The notes: generated by a model not told the origin, from the letters alone. DNA of 10,243 bases from Oscillospiraceae bacterium (GCA_017549325.1 JAFYVA010000076.1:1-10243), one strand, 5' to 3'. Positions 1-7,011 are shown, counted from the first letter of the stretch. Program-made: numbers and translations.

Positions 1-1143
1 GCTCCCGCCCCCGTTGCTGCTGCTCCCGCCGCAGCCCCCGCTGCCAAGAGCGCCTACTCTGCCGCTCCCCGTATTAAGGCTCTGGCCAAGGAGATGGGCA
101 TCGATCTGGCTGCCGTGGTGCCTGCCAACGGCAAGCGCATCACCCAGGAGGATCTGGAGGCATTCGCCGCAGCCCAGAAGGCTGCTGCCGCCGCTGTCGC
201 TCCCGCTCCCGCCGCTGCCGAGGCTCCCGCTGCTGCCGGCGCTTACAAGGCCTCTCCTCTGGCCCGCAAGGTGGCTGAGAGCCTGGGCGTGGATATCAGC
301 AAGGTCGTCCCCAAGGATGGCAAGCGTATCAACCGCGAGGATGTGGAGGCCTATGCCGCTTCCCAGAAGAGCGATGCTGCCAACTTCCACGGCGGCCCCG
401 AGTGCGGCACCACCTGCCGTCGCTGCAACTGGACTGCTCCCGCTGCTCCCACCGGCGATCGCCGTGAGAAGATGAGCGGTATGCGTAAGGTGATCTCTCA
501 GCGTATGACCGAGAGCGCCAACCTGTATCCCTCCGCTACGCTGACCACCAAGGTGGACATGACCGAGCTTCTCAAGGTTCGTCAGCAGCTCAACAAGGAG
601 CTGGCCGCCAGCGGTGTGAAGCTGACCGTCACCGACCTGCTGGTGAAGGCCACCGCCAAGGCTCTGCGTGAGAACGAGATCATCAACACCACTCTCGAGG
701 GTGATGAGATCGTCTATCGCGCCGATGTGAACATCGGTATCGCCGTGGCTCTGGACAACGGTCTGGTGGTTCCCGTGGTGCGCAACGCCGACAAGCTGAG
801 CCTTCCCGAGATCAACGCCGAGAGCAGCCGCCTCATTAAGAAGGCAAAGTCCGGCGGTCTGGGCGGCGCCGACATGGCTGATGGCACGTTCTCCATCACC
901 AATCTGGGCATGGTGGGTATCGATGCCTTTACCCCCATCATCAATATGCCTCAGAGCGCCATTCTGGGCATTGGCCGTACCGTGGAGGAGCCCGCCGTCT
1001 ACAACGGTGAGATCACCATCCGCTCCAAGGCCGTGCTGTCCATCACCCACGACCATCGCGTCATCGACGGTTATCCTGCAGCACTGTTCCTGCAGTCCAT
1101 GACCAAGTACATCGAGAATCCCGTCCTGCTTCTGCTGGACTGA
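1..1143 (+). CDS. Dihydrolipoamide acyltransferase (E2) of a 2-oxoacid/acetoin dehydrogenase complex, 5'-partial, with two E3-binding domains
   Basis: This is the 3' part of an E2 gene; the first in-window base is a codon start and 380 residues are visible. E2 carries acyl groups on a lipoyl arm and transfers them to CoA in the core of a cytoplasmic TPP-dependent dehydrogenase complex. Visible domain order (partial numbering): Ala/Pro linker 1-19, first peripheral-subunit-binding domain about 20-57, Ala/Pro linker, second such domain about 84-120, an unusual linker with H130, C135, C139 and C142, then the catalytic domain from about 155 to the end. The catalytic domain has the TNLGMVGID segment and the active-site HRVIDG motif (H352, D356). 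The lipoyl domain must lie upstream of the window. E3 starts 26 bases downstream, so the two are cotranscribed. It could belong to an acetoin, pyruvate or other 2-oxoacid dehydrogenase; the E2 core alone does not decide. The E2 family assignment is firm, the substrate unknown. Confidence 0.93.
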   Translation, partial: APAPVAAAPAAAPAAKSAYSAAPRIKALAKEMGIDLAAVVPANGKRITQEDLEAFAAAQKAAAAAVAPAPAAAEAPAAAGAYKASPLARKVAESLGVDISKVVPKDGKRINREDVEAYAASQKSDAANFHGGPECGTTCRRCNWTAPAAPTGDRREKMSGMRKVISQRMTESANLYPSATLTTKVDMTELLKVRQQLNKELAASGVKLTVTDLLVKATAKALRENEIINTTLEGDEIVYRADVNIGIAVALDNGLVVPVVRNADKLSLPEINAESSRLIKKAKSGGLGGADMADGTFSITNLGMVGIDAFTPIINMPQSAILGIGRTVEEPAVYNGEITIRSKAVLSITHDHRVIDGYPAALFLQSMTKYIENPVLLLLD

Positions 1144-1155
1144 TTTCCGGTAGTT

Positions 1156-1162
1156 AAGGAGG
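1156..1162 (+). promoter_or_regulatory. Strong ribosome binding site of the E3 gene
   Basis: AAGGAGG lies 7 bases before the ATG at 1170. It fits the anti-Shine-Dalgarno sequence almost perfectly, which suggests high translation of E3. Confidence 0.85.
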
Positions 1163-1169
1163 AAATAAA

Positions 1170-2885
1170 ATGGCACAGAAAGTAATTGTCCCTCGTCTCG
1201 GTCAGACCATGACCGAGGGTACCGTTGCCCGCTTCTTCGTGAAGGACGGCGACAAGGTGGAAGAGGGTACCCCTATCTACGAGCTGGAATACGATAAGTC
1301 CACCGCTCCCATCCCCGCCAAGAAGGGCGGCACCGTCCGTCTGCTGGTGTCCGAGGGCTCCGTGGTCAAGCTGGGCAACGCTGTGGCCGTGATCCTGGAA
1401 GACGGCGAGACGCTGGAGAGCGCCGGTTTCGCCGCTCCTGCCGCTGCTGCTCCCGCAGCCGCAGCACCCGCTGCAGCACCTGCTGCTCCCGCTGCCAACT
1501 ATGATGCCGACGTGATCGTCATCGGCGGCGGCCCCGGCGGCTATGTCTGCGCCAACAAGCTGGGCATGCTGGGCAAGAAGGTCATCCTCGTGGAGCGCGA
1601 CCGTGTGGGCGGCACCTGCCTCAACCGCGGCTGCATCCCCACCAAGGCTCTGCTGCAGAGCGCTGAGCTCTATGAGAGCGTCAAGAACGGCGCTGCCATG
1701 GGCGTGGAGGTCGAGGGCCTCAAGGCCAATCTGGCTCAGGTGGACGCCTTCCGCGAGAAGATCGTCAACGGTCTGGTTCGCGGCGTGGAGAGCCTGCTGC
1801 GCGCCCGCAAGGTGGAGACCGTTCGCGGTCAGGCCAGCTTCGTGGACGCCAAGACCATCAAGGTGGTGGACGGCGCCAACGAGCGCAAGCTGACGGCTGA
1901 GAACATCGTCATCGCCACCGGCTCCAAGACTATGAATCCCCCCATCCCCGGTCTCGACGGCAAGAACGTCCTGACCAGCACCGAGGCACTCCATGTGACC
2001 AACCTGCCCGGCAGCGTTGCCATCATCGGCGGCGGCGTCATCGGTATGGAGCTGGCCGTGGTCTACGCCAACTTCGGCGCCAAGGTCACCGTCATCGAGG
2101 CTCTGGATAAGCTGGTTGCCATCATGGACGGCGAAGTCTCCGACGAGTGCGCCCGCCTGCTGAAGGACAAGATGGACATCCGTCTTTCCGCCCGCGTCTC
2201 CTCCGTCTCCGATAAGGGCGACAAGAAGGTCGTCACCTTCACCGAGAACGGTCAGGAGCAGCAGGTCGAGGCTGATTGGGTCCTGGCAGCTCTGGGCCGC
2301 GGCCCCGAGTTCGACGGCCTGGGTCTGGAGAACATCGGCATCAAGGCTGACCGCAAGAGCGGCATCCCCGTTGACGAGAACTTCATGACCTCCGTCCCCG
2401 GCGTGTACGCCATCGGCGACTCCAACGGTATGGGCATGCTGGCCCATGTGGCCTCTGCCGAGGGTATCACCGTTGCCGAGCATCTGTGCGGCCACGCTTC
2501 CAACATTAACATGAAGGTCGTTCCCGGCTGCATCTACTGCGAGCCTGAGATCGCCTCCGTGGGTATGACCGAGGAGCAGGTCAAGGCTGCCGGCATCCCC
2601 TATAAGACCGGCAAGTTCCCCTTCCGCGCCAACGGTCGTTCCATGATCGTGGGTCAGCCTGTGGGCTTCGTGAAGATCATCGGCCAGGCCGAGACCAACG
2701 AGGTACTGGGCGTCCACATCATCGGCCCCCACGCCACCGAGATGATCGGCGAGTGTGCCGCCGTGATGAAGCTGGAGGGCTGCGTCGAGGATATCGCACA
2801 GACCATCCACGCACATCCCACCGTCAGCGAGTCCATCATGGAAGCTGCCGAGTCCTATATGGGCGGCTGCATCCACAGTCTGTAA
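1170..2885 (+). CDS. lpdA: Dihydrolipoamide dehydrogenase (E3) with N-terminal lipoyl domain
   Basis: This 571-residue flavoprotein reoxidises dihydrolipoamide on E2 and passes electrons to NAD+. Residues 1-80 form a biotinyl/lipoyl domain with the lipoylation lysine K43 in the EYDKST turn. An Ala/Pro-rich swinging linker (about 87-110) follows, then the E3 fold: FAD-binding GGGPGG (119-124), redox-active disulfide C150-LNRG-C155, NAD-binding GGGVIG (287-292), the second FAD motif AIGDSNG, and the C-terminal dimer-interface pair H549/E554 in HAHPTVSE. All catalytic residues are present. The family without the lipoyl domain is about 460-480 residues, so the extra length is the fused domain and linker. 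Such fused E3s are known in acetoin and pyruvate dehydrogenase complexes of Firmicutes. The ATG at 1170 is fixed by its ribosome binding site and by the lipoyl domain starting there. Lysine is almost always AAG, which suggests strong expression. Confidence 0.96.
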   Translation: MAQKVIVPRLGQTMTEGTVARFFVKDGDKVEEGTPIYELEYDKSTAPIPAKKGGTVRLLVSEGSVVKLGNAVAVILEDGETLESAGFAAPAAAAPAAAAPAAAPAAPAANYDADVIVIGGGPGGYVCANKLGMLGKKVILVERDRVGGTCLNRGCIPTKALLQSAELYESVKNGAAMGVEVEGLKANLAQVDAFREKIVNGLVRGVESLLRARKVETVRGQASFVDAKTIKVVDGANERKLTAENIVIATGSKTMNPPIPGLDGKNVLTSTEALHVTNLPGSVAIIGGGVIGMELAVVYANFGAKVTVIEALDKLVAIMDGEVSDECARLLKDKMDIRLSARVSSVSDKGDKKVVTFTENGQEQQVEADWVLAALGRGPEFDGLGLENIGIKADRKSGIPVDENFMTSVPGVYAIGDSNGMGMLAHVASAEGITVAEHLCGHASNINMKVVPGCIYCEPEIASVGMTEEQVKAAGIPYKTGKFPFRANGRSMIVGQPVGFVKIIGQAETNEVLGVHIIGPHATEMIGECAAVMKLEGCVEDIAQTIHAHPTVSESIMEAAESYMGGCIHSL

Positions 2886-2902
2886 TCTTAACTCATTTAA
2901 CG

Positions 2903-2911
2903 AAAGGTAGG
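2903..2911 (+). promoter_or_regulatory. Ribosome binding site of the oxidoreductase gene
   Basis: AAAGGTAGG precedes the ATG at 2920 by 8 bases. It is a weaker match than the site of the preceding gene and supports the 2920 start. Confidence 0.6.
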
Positions 2912-2919
2912 AAACCAAT

Positions 2920-3798
2920 ATGAAGCGTAAGATCGGTTTTGTCGGCGTCGGCAACATGGGTAAGGGCATCTGCCACAACCTGATTCTGGCCGGTAACGAT
3001 GTCAGCATCTTCGACGTGATGGCTGACAACATGAAGCGTTTTGAGGGCGAGGCCTATATGTGCTCCAGCGCCAAGGAAGTCTTTGAGCGCAGCGAGGTCA
3101 CCTTCCTGTCCCTGCCCAACTCTGCCGTCATCGAGGCCACCATGGCTCAGTTCTTCGATGCAGGTGTCGAGGGTAAGGTTGTTGTGGACCTGTCCACCAG
3201 CTATCCTACCTCTACCAAGGAGCTGGCTCAGAAGATGAAGGCCGCCGGCGGCGCTATGATCGACTCTCCTCTGCTGGCCGGTCCCCAGGAAGCCTGGGAC
3301 GGCACGCTGCCCGTGGTGGTTGCCGGTGATAAGGAAGTCATCGACAAGTACGCCGATATGTTCGAGAGCTACAGCGGCTCCTGGAAGTATGTGGGCGAGA
3401 GCGGCACCGGCCACCTGATGAAGCTGGCCCAGAACTGGGCAGGTCTGCTGCAGGCCATCATGTATGCTCAGCTCTATCCCGTCATGGCTGCTCACGGTTT
3501 CGCTCCCGAGAAGCTGTACGATGTGCTGAACACTGAGTTCTATGACACCTGGTTCTTCCAGTTCTACTCCAAGAAGTACATCGAGAAGAACTATCACATG
3601 GACTTCGCCCTGAATCTGGGTCTGAAGGATCTGACCTATATGAAGAAGCTCTGCGACGAGGTTGGCGTTCCCGGCTTCATGCTGGACGGCGCAATCGACC
3701 TGTGCCGCGTGGCGCTGAAGGAAGGTAAGGATCGCGGTATCGTGCAGGATATGTCCCATGTCGCCGATACCATGTATCAGTATGTTGGCCTCGAATAA
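2920..3798 (+). CDS. NAD(P)-dependent beta-hydroxyacid dehydrogenase, 3-hydroxyisobutyrate dehydrogenase family
   Basis: This 292-residue protein has the usual length of the 3-hydroxyisobutyrate / tartronate semialdehyde / L-threonate dehydrogenase family. These soluble enzymes oxidise a beta-hydroxyacid or reduce the matching semialdehyde. The N-terminal Rossmann motif is GVGNMG (9-14). The catalytic lysine is K168 with the partner N172 (GHLMKLAQN), and a conserved LKDL segment follows in the helical C-terminal domain. The substrate loop is odd: where family members have D-x-P-V-S-G-G, this protein has D115-S-P-L-L-A-G121, so the carboxylate-binding Ser-Gly pair is replaced by L119-A120. The downstream G-T-L part of the loop (128-130) is kept. 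It starts 34 bases after E3 and is followed by a terminator-like hairpin, so it closes the E2-E3 transcript. It probably works on a metabolite of the same pathway. Family sure, substrate unknown. Confidence 0.9.
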   Translation: MKRKIGFVGVGNMGKGICHNLILAGNDVSIFDVMADNMKRFEGEAYMCSSAKEVFERSEVTFLSLPNSAVIEATMAQFFDAGVEGKVVVDLSTSYPTSTKELAQKMKAAGGAMIDSPLLAGPQEAWDGTLPVVVAGDKEVIDKYADMFESYSGSWKYVGESGTGHLMKLAQNWAGLLQAIMYAQLYPVMAAHGFAPEKLYDVLNTEFYDTWFFQFYSKKYIEKNYHMDFALNLGLKDLTYMKKLCDEVGVPGFMLDGAIDLCRVALKEGKDRGIVQDMSHVADTMYQYVGLE

Positions 3799-3839
3799 TC
3801 GCCAAACCGCAACAACCAACGGAATGTAGTTTAACAGCC

Positions 3840-3881
3840 AGCAGGGCGCTGTGCCCGGCACAGCGCCCTGCTTTGTTGCTT
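3840..3881 (+). terminator. Hairpin terminator or attenuator between the oxidoreductase and kinase genes
   Basis: Bases 3840-3853 and 3859-3872 form a perfect 14-bp GC-rich stem around a 5-base loop (cccgg). A T-rich but interrupted tract (TTTGTTGCTT) follows. The stem is strong enough to terminate. It sits only about 27 bases before the kinase start and no clear promoter follows it, so it may act as a partial terminator that lowers kinase and M81 expression relative to E2-E3. The rest of the 3799-3898 gap shows no gene. Confidence 0.8.
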
Positions 3882-3886
3882 GCCAC

Positions 3887-3891
3887 AGGAG
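3887..3891 (+). promoter_or_regulatory. Ribosome binding site fixing the kinase start
   Basis: AGGAG lies 7 bases upstream of the ATG at 3899. An in-frame GTG at 3851 lies inside the terminator stem and lacks such a site, so 3899 is preferred. Confidence 0.75.
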
Positions 3892-3898
3892 TACGATT

Positions 3899-5383
3899 AT
3901 GAAGAATACCTATATTGCTTCCTACGATTTTGGCACCAGCGGCGTGAAAGCCGTGTTGGTAACGGCGGAAGAGGGTGCCGTGCGCAGCTATGCCACTGCC
4001 TCTTATCCGCTTCTCACGCCCCGCACCGGCTGGGCGGAGCAGGAGCCGGACGCCTATTGGCGCGCAGTTTGTAAGGCGACCCACGAAGCACTCGCCGCCG
4101 GTAACGTGCAGGGCGAAGATGTGGTGGGTGTGGTGTTTGGCACCATGTGGAAGGGAATCATCCCCATCGACAAGGACGGTAACGTGCTGCGCAACTGTAT
4201 GATCTGGCTGGATGCCCGCGGCGAGAAGCAGGCGAAGGTTCTGAACGAGCGTATGGGCACTGACCGCTTCTGTGCGCAGGATTACTGGGCGCGCTTGATG
4301 TGGCTGCGGGACGAGCATCCCGACATCTATGCCGCAGCAGACTGCATTCTGGAGAACAACGCATATTTGAAGTTTAAGAGTACCGGCAAGAAGGGCGTGG
4401 ACCTGACCAACTGTCTCGTCAGCTCCCCGAAGGCCGATCTCAACGAGGATTATGCCGCCATTATGGCAGCAGCGGAACTGGATATGTCCAAGTTCCCGCC
4501 CATTATGATGCCGTGGGAGACCCAGGGTGGCCTGACGGCACAGGCGGCAGCGGAACTGGGCCTTTGCGAAGGCACGCCTGTCTTTGGTGGCTGCGGTGAC
4601 ATTCCCGCCATCACCATCGGCTCGGGCAGCAGCGCAATGGGCGCAGCGCACATCTATCTCGGCTCTTCCGGTTGGCTGGGTATCACAGCACCGGAGCGCC
4701 GCGACGGCGTCGGAGAGGCCTACCAGTCACTGGACCGCGAGAAGGAGACACTTCTCTACACCATGCAGTCTGCCTGCATGAGTTTCGACTGGGCCATCCG
4801 CCAGTTCTATCACAACGAGTGGAAGGAACTCGGCGGCGGTGTCTACGACGTGGTCAACCGCGATGTGGCACAGGTACCTGCCGGCAGCGGCGGTATGCTG
4901 GCTACGCCCTGGCTCCACGGTGAGCGTCCGCCTCTGTCGGACAAAGCCCGCGGTGTCTTTTTCAACATCGACGCCTCCCATGACCGTCGCTATTTTGTCA
5001 ACGCCATGCTGGAGGGTATCTGCTACATGCTGCGCTGGAAGCTGGACGCATATCGCCGCGACACGGGGAAGGATATCCCCATGCTGCGGGTGGTAGGCGG
5101 CGGTACCGGCAGCGCCCACTGGATGCAGATGCTGTCGGATGTACTGCAGCTTCCTATTGAAGTGCCCGCCGATTCCCGCCACGCCGGCGCGATCGGCACG
5201 GCTTACTGTGCACTCATCGGTTTGGGTAAGTGCAATGACTTTGAGGATATCAACCGTATGATCCGTATTGAAAAGCGCTATGAACCCCGTCCGGATCACA
5301 CGGCTGTTTACGAAAAAATGTATGGTCTGTTCCGCCGTTTGTATCCTACACTGCAGGATATGTATTTTGAACTCAACGGCTGA
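3899..5383 (+). CDS. FGGY-family carbohydrate kinase, xylulokinase-like
   Basis: This 494-residue cytoplasmic kinase has the normal length for FGGY kinases, which phosphorylate sugars or polyols with ATP. The N-terminal nucleotide motif D10-F-G-T-S-G is present. The catalytic base is D234 in FGGCGD, followed by a Gly/Ser-rich ATP loop. The C-terminal FGGY signature region begins with GGGTGSAHW (400-408) and continues to about residue 440. The overall layout is xylulokinase-like, but substrate-pocket positions differ. The M-H-G segment of xylulokinases is M83-W-K-G86 here, and D234 is followed by Ile instead of the usual Asn. The substrate is therefore probably not simply D-xylulose. Codon use is less extreme than in the flanking E2, E3 and M81 genes (more TTG, GCG, GCA, CCG), consistent with lower expression or a separate origin. 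It follows the hairpin at 3840 and precedes the M81 gene by 113 bases. Confidence 0.9.
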   Translation: MKNTYIASYDFGTSGVKAVLVTAEEGAVRSYATASYPLLTPRTGWAEQEPDAYWRAVCKATHEALAAGNVQGEDVVGVVFGTMWKGIIPIDKDGNVLRNCMIWLDARGEKQAKVLNERMGTDRFCAQDYWARLMWLRDEHPDIYAAADCILENNAYLKFKSTGKKGVDLTNCLVSSPKADLNEDYAAIMAAAELDMSKFPPIMMPWETQGGLTAQAAAELGLCEGTPVFGGCGDIPAITIGSGSSAMGAAHIYLGSSGWLGITAPERRDGVGEAYQSLDREKETLLYTMQSACMSFDWAIRQFYHNEWKELGGGVYDVVNRDVAQVPAGSGGMLATPWLHGERPPLSDKARGVFFNIDASHDRRYFVNAMLEGICYMLRWKLDAYRRDTGKDIPMLRVVGGGTGSAHWMQMLSDVLQLPIEVPADSRHAGAIGTAYCALIGLGKCNDFEDINRMIRIEKRYEPRPDHTAVYEKMYGLFRRLYPTLQDMYFELNG

Positions 5384-5496
5384 GACAGAACAAGAGACGA
5401 TATCGTAGGGATCAGCGATCGGATAAGCCCAAAGGGGTATCCGGCATTCCTGCGCATATGTGGGCTGGAATAAGTCCATGGAAGGAGATGTTAACA
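5384..5496 (+). other. Intergenic leader of the M81 gene with a hairpin and a palindrome
   Basis: The spacer holds a 10-base perfect palindrome at 5397-5406 (acgatatcgt). It also holds a hairpin at 5420-5443: CGGATA pairs with TATCCG, an inner CCC pairs with GGG, the loop is AAA, and there is a small internal mismatch. No T tract follows, so it is not a classical terminator. No convincing -35/-10 pair is visible. It may be an operator or an mRNA-processing or stabilising element; function unproven. Confidence 0.4.
5482..5487 (+). promoter_or_regulatory. Ribosome binding site fixing the M81 gene start
   Basis: AAGGAG lies 9 bases before the ATG at 5497. The in-frame ATG at 5458 has no comparable site and adds residues that do not match the family N-terminus, so 5497 is chosen. 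Confidence 0.8.
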
Positions 5497-7011
5497 ATGA
5501 GTGAGCGTAAACGTGTATTGGTTTGCGAATTCCATCAGGAGAGCGACACGTTTAACCCTCTGGTATCTACCCTTGAAAATTGTTTCCAAAAGGTTCGCTG
5601 CGCCGAGGGCAAGGAGGCCTACGACCTGGCCAAAGCCGTTCCCTGTGCGCTGCACGGTATGATCGACGCGGTGGAGGAGTTCGGCGGTGAGCTGATCCTC
5701 TCCCAGTCCCTCTTCGGCGGCTCCGGCGGCCGTGTGTCCGACGATGCACTGGCATTTTTGAAGGACAAAGTCCGCGCCGATCTGGAGAAGTACGGCCCTG
5801 TGGATGCCGTCTTTGCCTCCCTCCACGGTGCCTGCTGCACCGAGAGCGAGGACGATGCCTCCGGCGCACTGCTGTCCTTTATCCGCGAGAAGGTGGGCCC
5901 CGATGTGGTCATGGCCGCATCCTGCGACCTCCACGCCAACACCACGCCCCTGATGCTGGCATCTGCCGACATCATCTGCGGCTATCAGACCTATCCCCAC
6001 GTGGACTTCTACGAGACCGGCTATCGCGCTGCCTCTCTGGGTATGCGTAAGCTGGCAGGGGAGAGCGTGCGTCTGGCTGCCACCACCATCCCCATGATGA
6101 CGCCGCCTGCCGGTTATACCACCCAGGCTGAGCCCTTCAAGAGCGTGGTGGACTATGCCAAATCCCTGGTTGCCGACGGTACGCTGCAGGATTACACCAT
6201 CTTCAACGTCCAGCCCTGGCTGGACATCGAGACCATCGGCTGCACCATCATTGCCGTGGCGTCCGACGAGTCTGTGGCCTGCCGCTATGCCGACGATCTG
6301 GCCGCCCGCTTCTTCGCCATCCGCGACGGTATGTGGCCCGATCTGATGAGCGTGGACGAGATCATCGATCTGGCTGAGAATCCCGATACCCCCAAGCCTG
6401 TGATCCTGGTGGACAGCGCCGACTCCCCCAATGGCGGTGCCGTGGGTGACAGCGCCTATGTGGCCCTGCGTCTGCAGGAGCGTAACGCCACCATCCGCAG
6501 CGGTATGTTCGTCAAGGACCCCGAGGCCGCCAAGAAGGCCTTCGAGGTGGGCGTTGGCAACAAGGCGTACTTCGAGGTGGGCAACAAGTTCACCCCCGAT
6601 ATGCCCGCTCCGCTGAAGGGCGAGGCCGTGGTGCGCTCCCTCCACGACGGCGACTTCCTGCAGGAAGGTCCCGCCGGCAAGGGTCTGCACTGCAATGTGG
6701 GTCTTTCCGCCGTGCTGGGCTTCGGCTTCGTGGACATCATGGTCTGCGAGCAGCCCGGCGCCTCCGGCGATCCCCAGATCCTGCGCCACTTCGGCATCGA
6801 GCCGAAGGTCTATGACCTCATCGTGGTGAAGGCCAACACCTCTTTCCGCGTACCCTACAGCGCCTTTGCCAGCGTGATGTGCAACGCCGATACCCCCGGT
6901 GCCGGTACCTCTAACCTCAAGCGTCTGGTGTGGCGCAAGCTGCCCAAGAACTATTATCCCTTCGATCTGGCCGAGGACTATGTCCCCGCCCCCGCCACCG
7001 TCCGCCGCTGA
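5497..7011 (+). CDS. M81-family (MlrC-like) metallohydrolase
   Basis: This 504-residue protein matches both halves of the M81/MlrC family, named for the enzyme that degrades linearised microcystin. Most members have unknown substrates. The N-terminal domain (about 5-290) has the QES-D-TF start motif (E15), an LHGA segment, the metal-binding D144-L-H146-A-N signature and the second metal histidine H168 in TYPHVD. These are the expected zinc ligands of the family. The C-terminal domain starts near residue 302 with VILVDSADSPNGG, the family's D-x-x-D-x-P-x-G-G signature. No signal peptide is visible, so it acts in the cytoplasm. In this setting it more likely hydrolyses an amide-type or related bond in a small catabolic substrate than degrades protein; that is inference from context. 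It is the last gene of the plus-strand cassette, followed by a terminator at 7077. Confidence 0.92.
   Translation: MSERKRVLVCEFHQESDTFNPLVSTLENCFQKVRCAEGKEAYDLAKAVPCALHGMIDAVEEFGGELILSQSLFGGSGGRVSDDALAFLKDKVRADLEKYGPVDAVFASLHGACCTESEDDASGALLSFIREKVGPDVVMAASCDLHANTTPLMLASADIICGYQTYPHVDFYETGYRAASLGMRKLAGESVRLAATTIPMMTPPAGYTTQAEPFKSVVDYAKSLVADGTLQDYTIFNVQPWLDIETIGCTIIAVASDESVACRYADDLAARFFAIRDGMWPDLMSVDEIIDLAENPDTPKPVILVDSADSPNGGAVGDSAYVALRLQERNATIRSGMFVKDPEAAKKAFEVGVGNKAYFEVGNKFTPDMPAPLKGEAVVRSLHDGDFLQEGPAGKGLHCNVGLSAVLGFGFVDIMVCEQPGASGDPQILRHFGIEPKVYDLIVVKANTSFRVPYSAFASVMCNADTPGAGTSNLKRLVWRKLPKNYYPFDLAEDYVPAPATVRR

Noticed and set aside
14..475. Open frame shifted by one base within the start of E2, rich in Pro, Leu and Ala.
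   Set aside because: It is a shadow of the E2 frame: third-position C/G bias turns Gly, Cys and Thr codons into Ala/Pro codons when read one base later. It has no ribosome binding site and no domain.
1071..3032. A 653-codon open frame antisense to E3.
   Set aside because: It mirrors the strongly biased E3 gene, is rich in His, Asp, Gly and Leu as expected for reverse reading of such codons, and shows no domain or start signal. The same holds for the long antisense frames opposite the oxidoreductase, kinase, M81 and ftsZ genes.
3851..3898. Upstream GTG start for the kinase.
   Set aside because: It lies within the terminator stem without a ribosome binding site, while AGGAG sits 7 bases before the ATG at 3899 and MKNTYIASYDFGTSG is the normal family N-terminus.
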